Source: Rhodopirellula maiorica SM1
GTDB taxonomy: Bacteria > Planctomycetota > Planctomycetia > Pirellulales > Pirellulaceae
NCBI RefSeq assembly: GCF_000346295.1
Contig: NZ_ANOG01000879.1
Location: forward strand, 1 to 32,502
DNA: 32,502 nt
Reading direction: 5' to 3'
How positions within the stretch are numbered: position 1 is the first letter of the stretch; every line of letters begins with the position of its first letter. Of this stretch, positions 1 to 9,833 are shown piece after piece. The notes under the pieces are model-generated. The model was not told the origin of the DNA. It did no database searches and worked only from the letters and a program-made list of their open reading frames with translations. Made by a program: the position numbers and the translations under genes.

Positions 1-216
1 CGAACCGAGAAAAAAACGGCTTATCTAATCCGCAACCTACAACGTTGATGCACGTTTTGATCGCGGAGCGATCAACGACATTGACACCCGCCGGGGGAGG
101 GGACGGAACCAAATTTGTCGCCCTTATTTTCTTGCGGCCGCTTGGGTAGGATAGGCCGTCCGATTGACATTTTTGCATTGCCCTGCTCGCCGTCTCCCCA
201 CACCCTACGATTTTCA
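1..216. other. Intergenic/edge region with no supported gene
   Basis: No gene is supported here. The region holds one copy of the GATCGCGGAGCGATC repeat (59-80) and a GC-rich stretch near 90-105. The permease reading frame stays open upstream to about 115, but only through a TTG codon, and the residues before the ATG at 217 do not resemble a permease N-terminus. The ATPase partner of the two following permeases may lie just left of the window; that is inference. Confidence 0.6.
59..80. repeat. Short palindromic repeat, family C copy 1
   Basis: The sequence GATCGCGGAGCGATC forms a 6-bp stem (GATCGC/GCGATC) with a 3-base loop and is followed by AACGACA. Near-identical copies lie at 13386-13407 and 25191-25210. 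At those two sites the repeat runs directly into the stop codon of a minus-strand gene. Confidence 0.75.
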
Positions 217-1104
217 ATGTCCACCACCGCCGAAGAAAGATGGAGCCCACCGCATTACAACCGCGGTTTGGGATGGCGTTTGTCGACTTGGTGGGTGATT
301 CTGCGCACGGCTTTGGAAGAGCGTCTGGTTTATCGAGGCGACTTCGCGCTCGGAACGCTGATGCGGTTTCTGCCGATCATCACGCAAATTTTCTTGTGGT
401 ATGCGGTGTTTGAATCGATCGGCGCGAGCACGGACGGCGAAGAGGTAACGATCGGCAAATTTGGCTTCCGAGAAATCATTGCCTATTACTTGCTGACGAT
501 GGTTGCCCGGGCGTTTTCCAGCATGCCCACTTTGGCTTCTGGAATCGCACAACAGATCCGTGACGGCGAGATCAAACGCTATCTGATTCAACCGATTGAT
601 TTGATTGGTTTCTTGTTATTGACGCGAATCGCTCACAAGTTGACTTATTACGTCGTCGCGATCGCCCCGTTTGCCTTGGTGTTTTTCCTGTGCCGCGATT
701 ATTTCGTGGATGGTTGGCCATCGTTATCTGTGTTTGCCGCTTTCTCAGCCTCGCTGATCATGGGCTTTTTGATCGGTTTCTTCATGGAAGCTTCGATTGG
801 GATGATCGGCTTTTGGTTTCTCGAGGTTTCTTCGCTGCTGTTTGTGTTTATGTTGTTCAGTTTCTTTTTGTCAGGCCACATGTTTCCGCTGACGTTGCTG
901 CCCGACAGCATCGAACCGTTTGTCCAGTTTCTGCCGTTCAAGTATTTGGCGTATTTCCCGGCGGCAATTTTCTTAGGCAAAGTTGAACCGGACGCCTTGC
1001 CAATGGAACTGGGCATTCAATTCGCTTGGCTCGTGTTCTTCATCGTCGTATGCCGGTTCGCTTATTCCCGTGGCATGAAACGTTACAGCGGATATGGAGG
1101 CTAA
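217..1104 (+). CDS. ABC-2 type transporter permease (first of a pair)
   Basis: The product is a membrane-spanning subunit of an ABC-2 type exporter, about 295 residues, with roughly six hydrophobic segments (for example around residues 45-65, 110-130, 150-175, 185-215, 220-250 and 265-285). The family (uncharacterised ABC-2 permeases of the COG4587 type) normally works as two different permeases plus one ATPase. The ATG at 217 is chosen because the polypeptide upstream of it is low-quality sequence, whereas from here it begins with a short hydrophilic segment followed by the cytoplasmic helix typical of these permeases. The second permease starts only 4 bases after this stop, so the two are surely co-transcribed. 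The substrate is unknown. The partner ATPase is not visible and may lie upstream of the window. Confidence 0.85.
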   Translation: MSTTAEERWSPPHYNRGLGWRLSTWWVILRTALEERLVYRGDFALGTLMRFLPIITQIFLWYAVFESIGASTDGEEVTIGKFGFREIIAYYLLTMVARAFSSMPTLASGIAQQIRDGEIKRYLIQPIDLIGFLLLTRIAHKLTYYVVAIAPFALVFFLCRDYFVDGWPSLSVFAAFSASLIMGFLIGFFMEASIGMIGFWFLEVSSLLFVFMLFSFFLSGHMFPLTLLPDSIEPFVQFLPFKYLAYFPAAIFLGKVEPDALPMELGIQFAWLVFFIVVCRFAYSRGMKRYSGYGG

Positions 1105-1108
1105 GATT

Positions 1109-1990
1109 ATGGCAACGCAAATCGCGGAGGAAAATCCAAAGCACGGCCCAAACTATTGGAAAGTGTTCCTGACGTTTGCACGGAATTCGCTCGTGCGTGA
1201 CATGACGTTCCGCATGAATTTCTTTTTGCAGTGCATCAGCAGTGTCGGCTGGACACTGATGAACGTCGGCTTTTATCTGATCATTTTCCAGTACACCAAT
1301 ACGATTGGCGAAGGATCCGGGTGGGACCGCGACAAGTTCTTTGTCTTCCTGGCGACCACTTGGTTTATCAACAGCTTGGTGCAAGCGTTTTTCATGCCCA
1401 ACGCCGAGGAATTCAGCGAGCTGATTCGTACCGGCGGATTGGACTTTGCACTATTAAAACCGATCGACACTCAATTTCTAATCTCGTTTCGGCGGATCGA
1501 TTGGAGTGCGCTGTCGAATTTCGCAGCCGGCCTGGTCATTTTGGTTGCAGCGCTCTATTCACTTGCTACGCGTGAAGTCGATCCGATGGTCCCGACGTTG
1601 ATCTCGGCGGTGTTGTACGTCGTGTTTATCGGCTGCGGGGTGGCGATCATGTATAGCTTGATGATCTCGTTGAGTGCGACGAGTATTTGGTTGGGGCGAA
1701 ACCAAACGCTTTACAATTTTTGGTTCTACATCACCAATTTCAGCCGCTATCCGATGGAAATCTATAATCGTGGGTGGGGAACCCCGCTGTACGGATTCTT
1801 TACGTTTGTGATTCCGGTATTGTTGGTGGTCAATGTGCCAGCAAGATTGTTGGCCAAACCAATCCAACCGCGAACCGATTGGGAGTCGATGTTGGTGGTG
1901 TGGGCCGTGGGCGCCACGGTGCTGAGCGTGGTGCTAAGCCGCTGGGTGTTCAAAAAGGCGCTGTTGAGCTACCGCAGTGCCAGCTCATAA
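1109..1990 (+). CDS. ABC-2 type transporter permease (second of a pair)
   Basis: This is the second ABC-2 export permease, about 293 residues with about six membrane segments, resembling the COG3694 half of such permease pairs. An ATG at 1094 overlaps the previous gene, but the ATG at 1109 is preferred because a strong Shine-Dalgarno sequence TGGAGG (1095-1100) lies 8 bases before it. That signal sits inside the last codons of the upstream permease, which suggests translational coupling. The two permeases probably form a heterodimer driven by a separate ATPase. The transported substrate cannot be read from the sequence. The broken ABC exporter at 2053 follows after about 60 bases on the same strand and may be part of the same transcript, but it carries its own ATPase domain. 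Confidence 0.85.
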   Translation: MATQIAEENPKHGPNYWKVFLTFARNSLVRDMTFRMNFFLQCISSVGWTLMNVGFYLIIFQYTNTIGEGSGWDRDKFFVFLATTWFINSLVQAFFMPNAEEFSELIRTGGLDFALLKPIDTQFLISFRRIDWSALSNFAAGLVILVAALYSLATREVDPMVPTLISAVLYVVFIGCGVAIMYSLMISLSATSIWLGRNQTLYNFWFYITNFSRYPMEIYNRGWGTPLYGFFTFVIPVLLVVNVPARLLAKPIQPRTDWESMLVVWAVGATVLSVVLSRWVFKKALLSYRSASS

Positions 1991-2052
1991 CCAGTGGCTC
2001 GCCCCCATCCAGGCCCGTTGCCAATTCTGCTCGTTCTGACTACCAATACGGT

Positions 2053-4003
2053 ATGCCTACCGAGCCAAGCCGCAGCCGTTTTTCCAGTTACCGCGAAAAA
2101 ATTCGTCAGCGAAATTCGCGTGCCAAGTCACCTGAGAGCCATTCTTACCATGGCTCGGGTCGGAGTGCCCGCAAACTCGGCACACGCGAGCGGGGATTCT
2201 GGGAACTGTTTCGCGAATTCATCCGGCTGACCAGCAGCTATCACCGGCAAATCGCCGGAGCGATCGGATTGCTGACGGTCGGAATTGTGTTACGGCTGAT
2301 CCCACCTGTTGGGACAAAATTGGCCATCGACTCGGCGCTTTCGACGCCCCGCAAACCGCTACCCGATTGGGCCGCCGGCTTGGGGTTCCCGACCGAACCG
2401 TTTTCGCTGCTACTGGCGATCGCTGGGGGTGTCACGGTCGTCACGATCTTGGCCACGATCGCTCATCTGACGAGCCGCTGGATCGCAACCAAAGCAGTCA
2501 ATCAAGCCCAAGTTGGCATTCGCCGCCGTGTGTTTGACCATGCGATTCGGCTACCACTGCAAAACGTTTACGACATGAAGAGCGGCGGAGTGGCGAGTCT
2601 GATTCGCGAAGACGCCGGGGGGGTTGGCCGAGCTGATTTTCAGCATTCTGTACAACCCATGGCGGGCGATCGTGCAATTCATCGGCAGCCTCGTGATCTT
2701 GATGCTGGTCGATTGGAAATTGATGCTTGGCGGATTGTTATTGCTGCCGGTGGTGTGGGTCACCCATCGCACTTGGATCAACCGCATCCGTCCGCTGTAC
2801 AAAGACATCCGCATGCAGCGGCAAAAGATTGATGCCGGGGCGACCGAGACATTCGGTGGCATCCGAGTAGTGCGGACCTTCGCGCGAAGCCGCAGTGAAT
2901 CGTCGCGTTTTGTCCGCGAAGGCAGCTTCCTGGTGCGTCAACAATTGTTCACATGGTGGTGGACGCGGATCATCGAAACGGTTTGGGAAGTCATCATCCC
3001 ATTGGCGTCGACTGGATTGCTTTTGTATGGCGGTTATCAAATCATCCAGTCCGAATTGACGCTCGGTGATTTGATGATGTTCCTGGTTTATTTGACCATG
3101 CTGCTTGACCCGTTGGCGACCTTGGCCGGCAGTGCGGTCGGCTTCCAAAACAATCTAGCGGGTCTCGATCGTGTGTTGGATGTTCTCGAGATCGAAGAGG
3201 AACTGCCAAGTCGTGTCGAGGCCGTCACGCTGGATCGAAATCGCGTCGAGGGAAAGATTTCCATCACCAATGTCTCATTCTCGTACCCTGGTTCGGACAC
3301 CATGGTGTTGAAAGACATCTCGCTGGAGGTCAATGCCGGTGAAACCGTGGCGTTGGTCGGACGCAGCGGTGCGGGCAAGACAACGCTGACCAACTTGATC
3401 GCGCGGTTCTATGATCCCGACACGGGATCGATTCAGATCGACGGTCGCGATTTGAAAGACATCCAATTGGAGAGCTATCGCAGGCTGCTGGGGATCGTCG
3501 AACAGGATGTGTTTATGTTCGATGGCACGATTCGCGAGAATATTGCCTATGCCCGACGTAACGCGACCGATTTGCAGATCGCCGAAGCTGCTCGGGCCGC
3601 CGCTGCGGACGAGTTTATTAACGCCTTGCCCAACGGCTACGATTCGATCATCGGCGAACGGGGCGTCAAACTCTCTGGAGGCCAACGTCAACGTTTGGCG
3701 ATCGCCCGAGCAATCCTGGCCGATCCGCGGATCTTGATTCTCGATGAAGCAACCAGCAATTTGGACAGCGAAAGCGAGCGGTTGATCCAGCACAGTCTTG
3801 CCGATCTGCTGAAGGGCCGCACAGCGTTCGTGATCGCTCACCGATTGAGCACAATTGTGGGAGCCGACAAGATCGTCGTGCTCGAAGACGGCCGGATCGC
3901 CGACGTGGGAACGCACGAACAATTGCTGAGCCGGGTGGGCCACTATCGCGACATGATCTATCTGCAGATGAACGAAACGGTCCCTGCAATCACGTCCTCT
4001 TGA
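2053..4003 (+). pseudogene. ABC exporter, fused permease and ATPase, one frameshift (probably a sequence error)
   Basis: Two overlapping frames together encode one MsbA/multidrug-type half-transporter of about 649 residues. The first frame (2053 to about 2620) supplies a basic N-terminal tail and the first membrane helices. The second frame (from about 2624) supplies the rest of the membrane domain and the ATPase, with Walker A GRSGAGKTT, Q-loop EQDVFMFDG, signature LSGGQRQR, Walker B ILILDEATSNLD and switch histidine VIAHRLST. The frames join at a run of seven G (2617-2623). Removing one G gives a continuous EDAGGLAELIFSILYNPW, as expected for the family. Everything downstream is intact and well conserved, so either the extra G is a sequencing error or the inactivation is very recent. 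The start at 2053 avoids the overlap with the upstream permease. The substrate, lipid or drug, is unknown. Confidence 0.85.
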
Positions 4004-4159
4004 TTTCCATCTTCATCACGACAGCCCCCACGTTGGTAAAAATGAACTAAGATACAGTGCCGCCCTTTTGCGACACGGGTTTGAAATGCGTGCTCGCTTT
4101 ACCGGCGGCACCGCGTCTTTGCATTTCATTTGTCCCTTGTTCGCCCCATCTTTCTGCAC

Positions 4160-4999
4160 ATGAAAATCAAATGCCCCGCTTGTTCAGCGGTCTTGAACAT
4201 CCCGGAATCCGCTGCGGGAAAAGTTGTTAAGTGTCCGTGTGGAAAGCAGTTACGTGCCCCTGGCGGTGCAGCGAAACCGGCCGCAGCCGCCGCAGCGGCG
4301 ACCCCCAACCGAGCGCCGGTCGCACAACAACCTGCTGCACAGCGTCGCGCCCCGCAACCGGCTGGCCCCTCAGCGGGCGATTTTGATCCGGCGATGTTTG
4401 ACGACTTGACCGATGACGACTTGAAACAACCGGTCTTGCCGGTTCAGCGTCCTGGCGGCGGCAGCGCCCCAAGTCCGGTCAACCCGTACGCGATTGGTAC
4501 CGGCGGAGCTCATGCCGGCGGAGCGATGCCTTCGCAAAGTAGCGGGAAGATTGCGAGTATCGGACAACGCATCGGCGGCGCGTTGCTTGATGGCTTATTT
4601 AACATGTCCGGAGTTATTGCCGCGTCAGTACTTGTCGGGCTTTTGGCTCCCGCTGCGGACGCCGCCGGCCAACAAGCTGCAGCGGGAATTAGCGTCATCA
4701 TCCTGCTCGTCTGTGCCTGCGTTGCCATGGTACCGTTTGTGATCAACATGGTGTTGATCTCGAAATCGGGACAAAGTGTGGGCAAAAAAGTGGCCAAAAC
4801 ACGCATGGTCAACAAGGATACCGGCATTCAAGTCGGTTTTCTGCACGGAGTGCTGATCCGCAACCTTGTCTTTGGCGCGATCACAGGAATTCCGATCATT
4901 GGCGGGCTCATCGCGTTGGCCGATATCGTTTTCTTGTTCTCCGAGAACCACGAAACACTGCACGACAAGCTCGCCCAGACTCTTGTCGTCGAAGCTTAA
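4160..4999 (+). CDS. RDD-family membrane protein with N-terminal zinc ribbon
   Basis: The product is about 279 residues. It opens with a short zinc-ribbon-like segment (CPAC near residue 4, then CPCG near residue 25), followed by a proline/alanine-rich linker of about 100 residues. The C-terminal half is an RDD domain: QRIGGALLDG supplies the conserved R and D, then come about three hydrophobic helices, and the end is LHDKLAQTLVV, the usual closing motif of the family. RDD proteins are integral membrane proteins of mostly unknown role; some have been linked to ion transport. The zinc ribbon with linker and RDD is a combination common in planctomycetes. The ATG at 4160 is preferred to a TTG at 4130 because the ribbon begins immediately after it. 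The gene converges on the sulfatase and their stop codons overlap in the sequence TTAA. Confidence 0.85.
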   Translation: MKIKCPACSAVLNIPESAAGKVVKCPCGKQLRAPGGAAKPAAAAAAATPNRAPVAQQPAAQRRAPQPAGPSAGDFDPAMFDDLTDDDLKQPVLPVQRPGGGSAPSPVNPYAIGTGGAHAGGAMPSQSSGKIASIGQRIGGALLDGLFNMSGVIAASVLVGLLAPAADAAGQQAAAGISVIILLVCACVAMVPFVINMVLISKSGQSVGKKVAKTRMVNKDTGIQVGFLHGVLIRNLVFGAITGIPIIGGLIALADIVFLFSENHETLHDKLAQTLVVEA

Positions 5000-6909
5000 T
5001 TGCCGATCACGCCCAACTCGGCCACCGTCGCGAACTCGCGGCCGCCCTGTTCCGACGTGGCTCGCAGCAAGACGTAACGCCCCGAGACCGGTTCACATGG
5101 AATCGTCTGCGGGGCTCGCGTCTTGGAGAGCTCGGTCGTGACGACGGGATCGGCGAAATGGTCCGCAGTATCACTGACACAGAACTCGATGTTCTTGATC
5201 GCTCCGTTCCATCCGCCGTCCTGCCGCGCCAGATAGACAAAGCCTTCAATTCGGTGCACCGCGCCTAAATCGATCACCAATTCATGCGGCGGCGGCGTGA
5301 TCCCGCCACTGAACTTGGTGTGCCAAAGCGTCTCGGGATCGCCGTCGATGGCATTGCGAGCGAATTTGTGGTTTCCCGTGTTCTCGCTGCTAAATCGCAC
5401 CACGCTCCAATCCTTGTTGGACAACATCCCCTTGGTCGGCATCTTCATCGCGGATTTATTTTTGCGAGTCTTCTTTACTGGCGGCTTGCCTCCAAATTTT
5501 GCCGCACGATCTCGCTCGTGCAGCTCCCTGGACTCGAAGGTTCCTTCCACTACGGGTGTATGAGCTTGTTCGGCAAACCCCTTCAACTTGGCAAGTACAC
5601 TTGGGTTCGCCTGGGCGACATGCATCGACTCGCTGACGTCGCGATCCAGATCATACAGTTCCCAGTCGGCGTCTTTTTTGGGTTGGATCGCTTTCCAATT
5701 GCCCATCCGAACTGCGGTCTGACCGCTAATTTCCCAATACAGGTACTCATGCTTCGCCTGCGGATGCCCCGCGGCGGATTCACCGATCAATTCGGGCAAG
5801 ATACTAATGCCATCGATATCAGCCGGAGCGGTTGCGCCGGTCACCTCGGCAATCGTCGGCAGGATATCGGGAAAGTACCACAGCAGATCACTGACCGTGC
5901 CGGGCTCGATTTTGCCTGGCCAACGTGCGATCGCGGGAATCCGTAAACCACCTTCATACAGTTTTCCTTTCTTGCCACGAAACTCGACTCCGGTGGTCGG
6001 ATGTTTGTTCGCTCCATGAACGCCACGTGGCTGTTCTTTCGACGCAAAATAGTCCGCGCCGCCATTGTCGCCACTGAAGAACACCAGCGTGTTTTCTTCG
6101 AGCCCCAATTCTTTAACGAGTCTGAGAACCTCGCCGACTTGGCGATCCAACATCGTGACCATCGCGGCGTAACGCTTTGCTTGTTCGGGCAACGCGAGGT
6201 CCTTGTAAATGGCCCACGCGGGATCGTCATCGGGAATATCGAAAATGCCATGCGGTGGAGTGACAGGCAGGTAGGCGAAGAAAGGCTGGTCCTGATGTTC
6301 GCGAATGAACTTCGTCGCCTCGTCCATGATCACGTAGTGCGAATAGGTGTCACCGTTGCTGTTGCCGTGGTTCCCGGCCAGCGGCATTTCTTCGCTGTTT
6401 CGCAGAATGTAAGGCGGATAATACGAGTGCGCGTGAACTTGATCGTAGTAGCCCACAAACACATCGAACCCGTGTTTCTCTGGCACGCCGGTGGATCCAC
6501 GGCCTCCGCATCCCCATTTTCCAAATCCGCCCGTAGCGTAACCGAGTGGTTTTAACATCGATGCGATCGTTTCCTCGTCCGCTCGTAGCGGTGTTCCGCC
6601 GCCATTGGACCGCACCGACGTATGACCGCTGTGCTTTCCTGTCAAGAAACAGCAGCGAGTCGGAGCGCACACCGACGATCCCGCCAACCCTTGAGTGAAA
6701 CGAATGCCTTCGGCCGCCATGCGGTCGATGTTGGGCGTTTGAATGATCGGGTTGCCCATAAACGAAGGCTCAAAGTAGCCGAGTTCATCAGCCATGATGT
6801 AGATCACATTGGGCCGTGTCGTTTGAGCTTCGGCAGCGGCGGCGATCCCAAAAAGGAACACTCCCATCACGCTGAGACAAATTCGGTTTTGCATCAATGG
6901 AGCTCGCAT
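4996..6909 (-). CDS. Secreted type I sulfatase with C-terminal discoidin-like domain
   Basis: The product is about 637 residues. A signal peptide (hydrophobic core about residues 11-26, cleavage near AEA-Q) is followed by the alkaline-phosphatase-fold sulfatase domain. The formylglycine motif is CAPTR (Cys about 81), and the GDNGG and KGKLYEGGLRIPAIARWPGK motifs are present. The first metal-binding pair reads DE (residues about 41-42) in ADELGYFE instead of the usual DD. A basic linker (KKTRKNKS) leads to an F5/8 type C (discoidin-like) domain at about residues 500-637, probably for carbohydrate binding. Such enzymes need a formylglycine-generating or anaerobic maturase, not present here, and act on sulfated polysaccharides outside the cytoplasm. 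The start is set at 6909; an ATG at 6894 is equally plausible. An open upstream extension to 7080 lacks a signal-peptide character and is rejected. Confidence 0.9.
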   Translation of the reverse strand: MRAPLMQNRICLSVMGVFLFGIAAAAEAQTTRPNVIYIMADELGYFEPSFMGNPIIQTPNIDRMAAEGIRFTQGLAGSSVCAPTRCCFLTGKHSGHTSVRSNGGGTPLRADEETIASMLKPLGYATGGFGKWGCGGRGSTGVPEKHGFDVFVGYYDQVHAHSYYPPYILRNSEEMPLAGNHGNSNGDTYSHYVIMDEATKFIREHQDQPFFAYLPVTPPHGIFDIPDDDPAWAIYKDLALPEQAKRYAAMVTMLDRQVGEVLRLVKELGLEENTLVFFSGDNGGADYFASKEQPRGVHGANKHPTTGVEFRGKKGKLYEGGLRIPAIARWPGKIEPGTVSDLLWYFPDILPTIAEVTGATAPADIDGISILPELIGESAAGHPQAKHEYLYWEISGQTAVRMGNWKAIQPKKDADWELYDLDRDVSESMHVAQANPSVLAKLKGFAEQAHTPVVEGTFESRELHERDRAAKFGGKPPVKKTRKNKSAMKMPTKGMLSNKDWSVVRFSSENTGNHKFARNAIDGDPETLWHTKFSGGITPPPHELVIDLGAVHRIEGFVYLARQDGGWNGAIKNIEFCVSDTADHFADPVVTTELSKTRAPQTIPCEPVSGRYVLLRATSEQGGREFATVAELGVIGN

Positions 6910-7207
6910 GTTGAGTTGGGGAAAGAGGCGGGTGGAGTTGCCGCAAGTAATAAGACGCACCGCGGAAACAGCTCTCCACGATACTCGATCGCCCACCACG
7001 ATGCCGCTAGACTCACAAATTCGATGGCCCACTCTAGAAATCGAAGCACGGAGCAACAACTCGCCCCCCGCATATGCCAAGTCGCATTTACCAAGTCACC
7101 GGCCCAACATGCCAAGATCATCTCTGGTCCAGCTGTGTTGAGGTTTGGTATAGTGGCACTCTCGACACCCACCCCCAAAATCCTTCCTGCAAAGCTCGAC
7201 CCTACCC

Positions 7208-8506
7208 ATGAAGTCTATTGTCAAAATTGCTTGCGTTTCATTGCTCGGGGCTTCCAGTCTGCTGTTGAGCTCTTTCGCGGTCGCCGGCGATGCCGACTGG
7301 CCTCAATGGCGAGGCCCAAACCGTGACGGCCACGCGGCTCCCCAAGCGTTGAAAAAGTCCTGGGAAGACGCTGCCCCCCAACTTCGATGGTCATTCACCA
7401 ACGCAGGACGCGGCTACTCGGCCGTAGCGGTCGTCGATGGACGGCTCTATACGATGGGAAGTGACAACGAGAAGTGTTACGCAATCTGCTTAAACACAAA
7501 GACCGGCGAAAAGATCTGGAAAACCGAAGTCGCTCGCGCCAGCACCGACGAGGATTACAACCACGGCTGGGGTGGCGGACCACGCAGCACGCCGACCGTT
7601 GATGGTGATCAAGTTTTTGTGCTTAGCGATATCGGACAACTCGCGGCACTTTCCAAAGCGGATGGCAAAGTCCAATGGACGACCAATTTCGTCAGTGATC
7701 ACGGTGGCAGCATCCCGAAGTGGGGCTATGCCGAATCACCACTGGTTGACGGGGATCGCGTTGTGGTCACGCCAGGCGAAGCTAACTTTATGATCGCACT
7801 GGATCGCAAAACTGGCGAAAAAGTGTGGAGCAGCCAAGGCATCAACGCTCCCGCACAATACGGTTCGATCATCAAAGGCGATGTGGGTGGCAATCCGTTT
7901 TACGTGACCGCCAGTAAACCGGGACTGTTTGCGGTGGATACCAAATCGGGAAAGCAAATCTTCAGCGACTCGACCACAGGCAATGACGTCGCCGTGATCC
8001 CCACCCCCGTGGTGTCGGAAAACCTGCTGTATCACACCAGCGATTATGGGGCTGGCAACACGCTGCTGAAATTAAAAGCCGATGGCGACAAGATCACTGC
8101 CGAATCGGTTTACCACTTGGCTGGCAAATCGATGATGAACCATCACGGCGGCGTGGTGCTGCACGAAGGCGTGATTTACGGATGCACCAAAGCAAACGGC
8201 GGGATGTGGATGGCGCAAGACTTGGAGAGCGGCGAAACGCTGTGGGAGCATCGAATGCGCCCCAATCGCAGCGGATCGATTTGCTTTGCCGACGGAATGC
8301 TGTATTGCTACAACGACGAAGAGGGATCGGTCGTCTTGGTCGAACCGAATCGCATCGAGTGGAAGCCCAAGGGAACGTTGACGCTGCCACGCGAAACCGA
8401 ACTGCCACGTGACAAGGGAGCGATCTGGGCGCATCCGGTGGTCGCTGACCAGATGTTGATCATCCGCGACCAGGACTTGATCTTCGCCTTCGACATCGCC
8501 CGCTAA
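7208..8506 (+). CDS. Secreted PQQ-like beta-propeller protein
   Basis: The 432-residue product has a clear signal peptide (about residues 1-27, ending AVAG). It then carries the planctomycete propeller opening WPQWRGPNRDG and repeated blades with motifs such as LDRKTGEKVW, TKTGEKIWK and LESGETLWE. This is the PQQ-binding-like (pyrrolo-quinoline-quinone-type) beta-propeller fold. Cofactor binding is not certain, since many members of this family, abundant in planctomycetes, have no proven enzyme activity. It is divergent from the sulfatase at 6909, with about 300 bases between them. The stop is followed within 2 bases by a large inverted repeat that could end the transcript. The substrate and role are unknown. 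Confidence 0.88.
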   Translation: MKSIVKIACVSLLGASSLLLSSFAVAGDADWPQWRGPNRDGHAAPQALKKSWEDAAPQLRWSFTNAGRGYSAVAVVDGRLYTMGSDNEKCYAICLNTKTGEKIWKTEVARASTDEDYNHGWGGGPRSTPTVDGDQVFVLSDIGQLAALSKADGKVQWTTNFVSDHGGSIPKWGYAESPLVDGDRVVVTPGEANFMIALDRKTGEKVWSSQGINAPAQYGSIIKGDVGGNPFYVTASKPGLFAVDTKSGKQIFSDSTTGNDVAVIPTPVVSENLLYHTSDYGAGNTLLKLKADGDKITAESVYHLAGKSMMNHHGGVVLHEGVIYGCTKANGGMWMAQDLESGETLWEHRMRPNRSGSICFADGMLYCYNDEEGSVVLVEPNRIEWKPKGTLTLPRETELPRDKGAIWAHPVVADQMLIIRDQDLIFAFDIAR

Positions 8507-8507
8507 A

Positions 8508-8650
8508 GTGGGATAGGTTTCCCAGCCTGTTATCGCATATAAATTTTTTCGTAGCGAAACTCGCCTAGAGTTTCGGTAACAGCCAGGGTCGCCGAAAGTC
8601 TTCGCGACTTTCGCTACTCGGAACAAAGACAGGCTGGAAGCCTATCCCAC
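8508..8650. repeat. Composite palindrome: family A arms enclosing a family B repeat
   Basis: The outer arms 8508-8530 and 8629-8650 (GTGGGATAGG...CAGCCTGT and its complement) pair over about 22 bp with one mismatch and one extra base. Inside lie two half-units of family B: GTAGCGAAACTC...GAGTTTCGG at 8551-8576 and CCGAAAGTC...GACTTTCGCTAC at 8592-8617. Each half can fold on itself, and the two halves can also pair with each other. The structure fills the whole space between two convergent genes and probably shapes both mRNA 3' ends. Confidence 0.85.
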
Positions 8651-8653
8651 ATT

Positions 8654-9700
8654 TTACCGCTGATAAATCGGCAGGTAGCCGCGATCCAATTGCAGCATGA
8701 TCAAGTTGCATGCGGTCACGTAAACCGGATGAATTTGGCCTTCCCAAAAACCGTCCGGTCGCTGTTCGCTAACGATGCGGTCGTACAAGCGATCGCGGAA
8801 CGTCGTCCATAACTCGTCGCCTTGGCGATACACCACTTGGCTGTAATACAAATACGTGTAGTGCCAATGACCAAAGGCGCGGGTGGAATCGCTGATATCA
8901 TGCAGTGATTCCTTGGCGTAGGTGAGCATCTCGGGAACATGCTCGCTGTCGTAATCGCCGGCGTTGTAGAGCGCGGCCAATGCAGCGGCGGTAATCGCCG
9001 GTCGGCTGCTGCCCTTTTGACGACTGCTATAGCTGATCCCGCCATCGGGGTTTTTGCATTCGTAAATATATTCTTTCGCTTTCGTGATCACCTCGGCGCT
9101 GACAGGAATTCCGGCATTGCGGCAACCGCGAAGTCCTTGAACCTGAGTGATCGTGGTCGAGCCTTCGTCAAAATCATTCCCCTCACGAGCCGAGACGTAG
9201 CCCCAGCCGCCCGCAGCCGTTTGGGCATTGCCGCTGAACTCCACCGCCTTGGTTAGCACCTCGACCAATTCTTCGCGTCGATCCAGTAACCCTTCTTCGC
9301 CGAGCACCTGTGACAAAAACAGCATCGAAAAGCCGTGCCCGTAGGTGTAGCGAGGATCGGACTGAGGATCGCCGATCAAACCATTATCGCGGCTTTTGCT
9401 GATCAAATAGTCGGCCGCTCGAGCAATCTCTTTGGCGTACGGCCCCTGCGTCGTTGTCGATCCGCTGCCGATCATCGCGGTCCCCGCCAACGCCGCAAGC
9501 GCCGTGGGATAAGCCTGCGTGTTCCACTGTCCGCGAGAGGACTGCGTCCGGCTGAGCCAATTGAGCCCCTTGGTGATCGTGTCGTTCCAGCGTGGATCAC
9601 GGGCAGCATACGCGGTCCGCGAACTCGCCGCCGTGGATCCGGCAACCGACAGAACCGCAGCAGTACGAAGCCAGTCTCGGCGTGATGTTTTTTGCGTCAT
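8654..9700 (-). CDS. Tat-exported prenyltransferase/squalene-cyclase-fold protein
   Basis: The 348-residue product starts with a twin-arginine signal (SRRDWLRTAA, then a hydrophobic stretch ending near TAYAA), so it should be exported folded. The rest resembles the repeated alpha/alpha-barrel of prenyltransferase and squalene oxidase repeats: LNWLSRTQSSRGQW, AADYLISKSRDNGLIG, GGWGYVS and CKNPDGGISYS recur at regular spacing. The acidic DXDD motif of true squalene-hopene cyclases is not seen, so an enzymatic cyclase role is unlikely; the fold may serve a binding or structural role. Proteins of this kind are common in planctomycetes without known function. It is convergent with the PQQ-like gene. 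Its promoter side faces the repeat-rich region at 9.7-10.2 kb. Confidence 0.85.
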   Translation of the reverse strand: MTQKTSRRDWLRTAAVLSVAGSTAASSRTAYAARDPRWNDTITKGLNWLSRTQSSRGQWNTQAYPTALAALAGTAMIGSGSTTTQGPYAKEIARAADYLISKSRDNGLIGDPQSDPRYTYGHGFSMLFLSQVLGEEGLLDRREELVEVLTKAVEFSGNAQTAAGGWGYVSAREGNDFDEGSTTITQVQGLRGCRNAGIPVSAEVITKAKEYIYECKNPDGGISYSSRQKGSSRPAITAAALAALYNAGDYDSEHVPEMLTYAKESLHDISDSTRAFGHWHYTYLYYSQVVYRQGDELWTTFRDRLYDRIVSEQRPDGFWEGQIHPVYVTACNLIMLQLDRGYLPIYQR

Positions 9701-9833
9701 AACAATATCGGTGACGTTTTAAGGGTCGAACTCGAGCATCGGCAGTTGCGATTTAGCTCACGTCCTTCATTCTAGCGATTCGGCTCTCAACGACGAACCG
9801 CAACCTCAATTATTCGCCGAAACGGAGGCGGGA

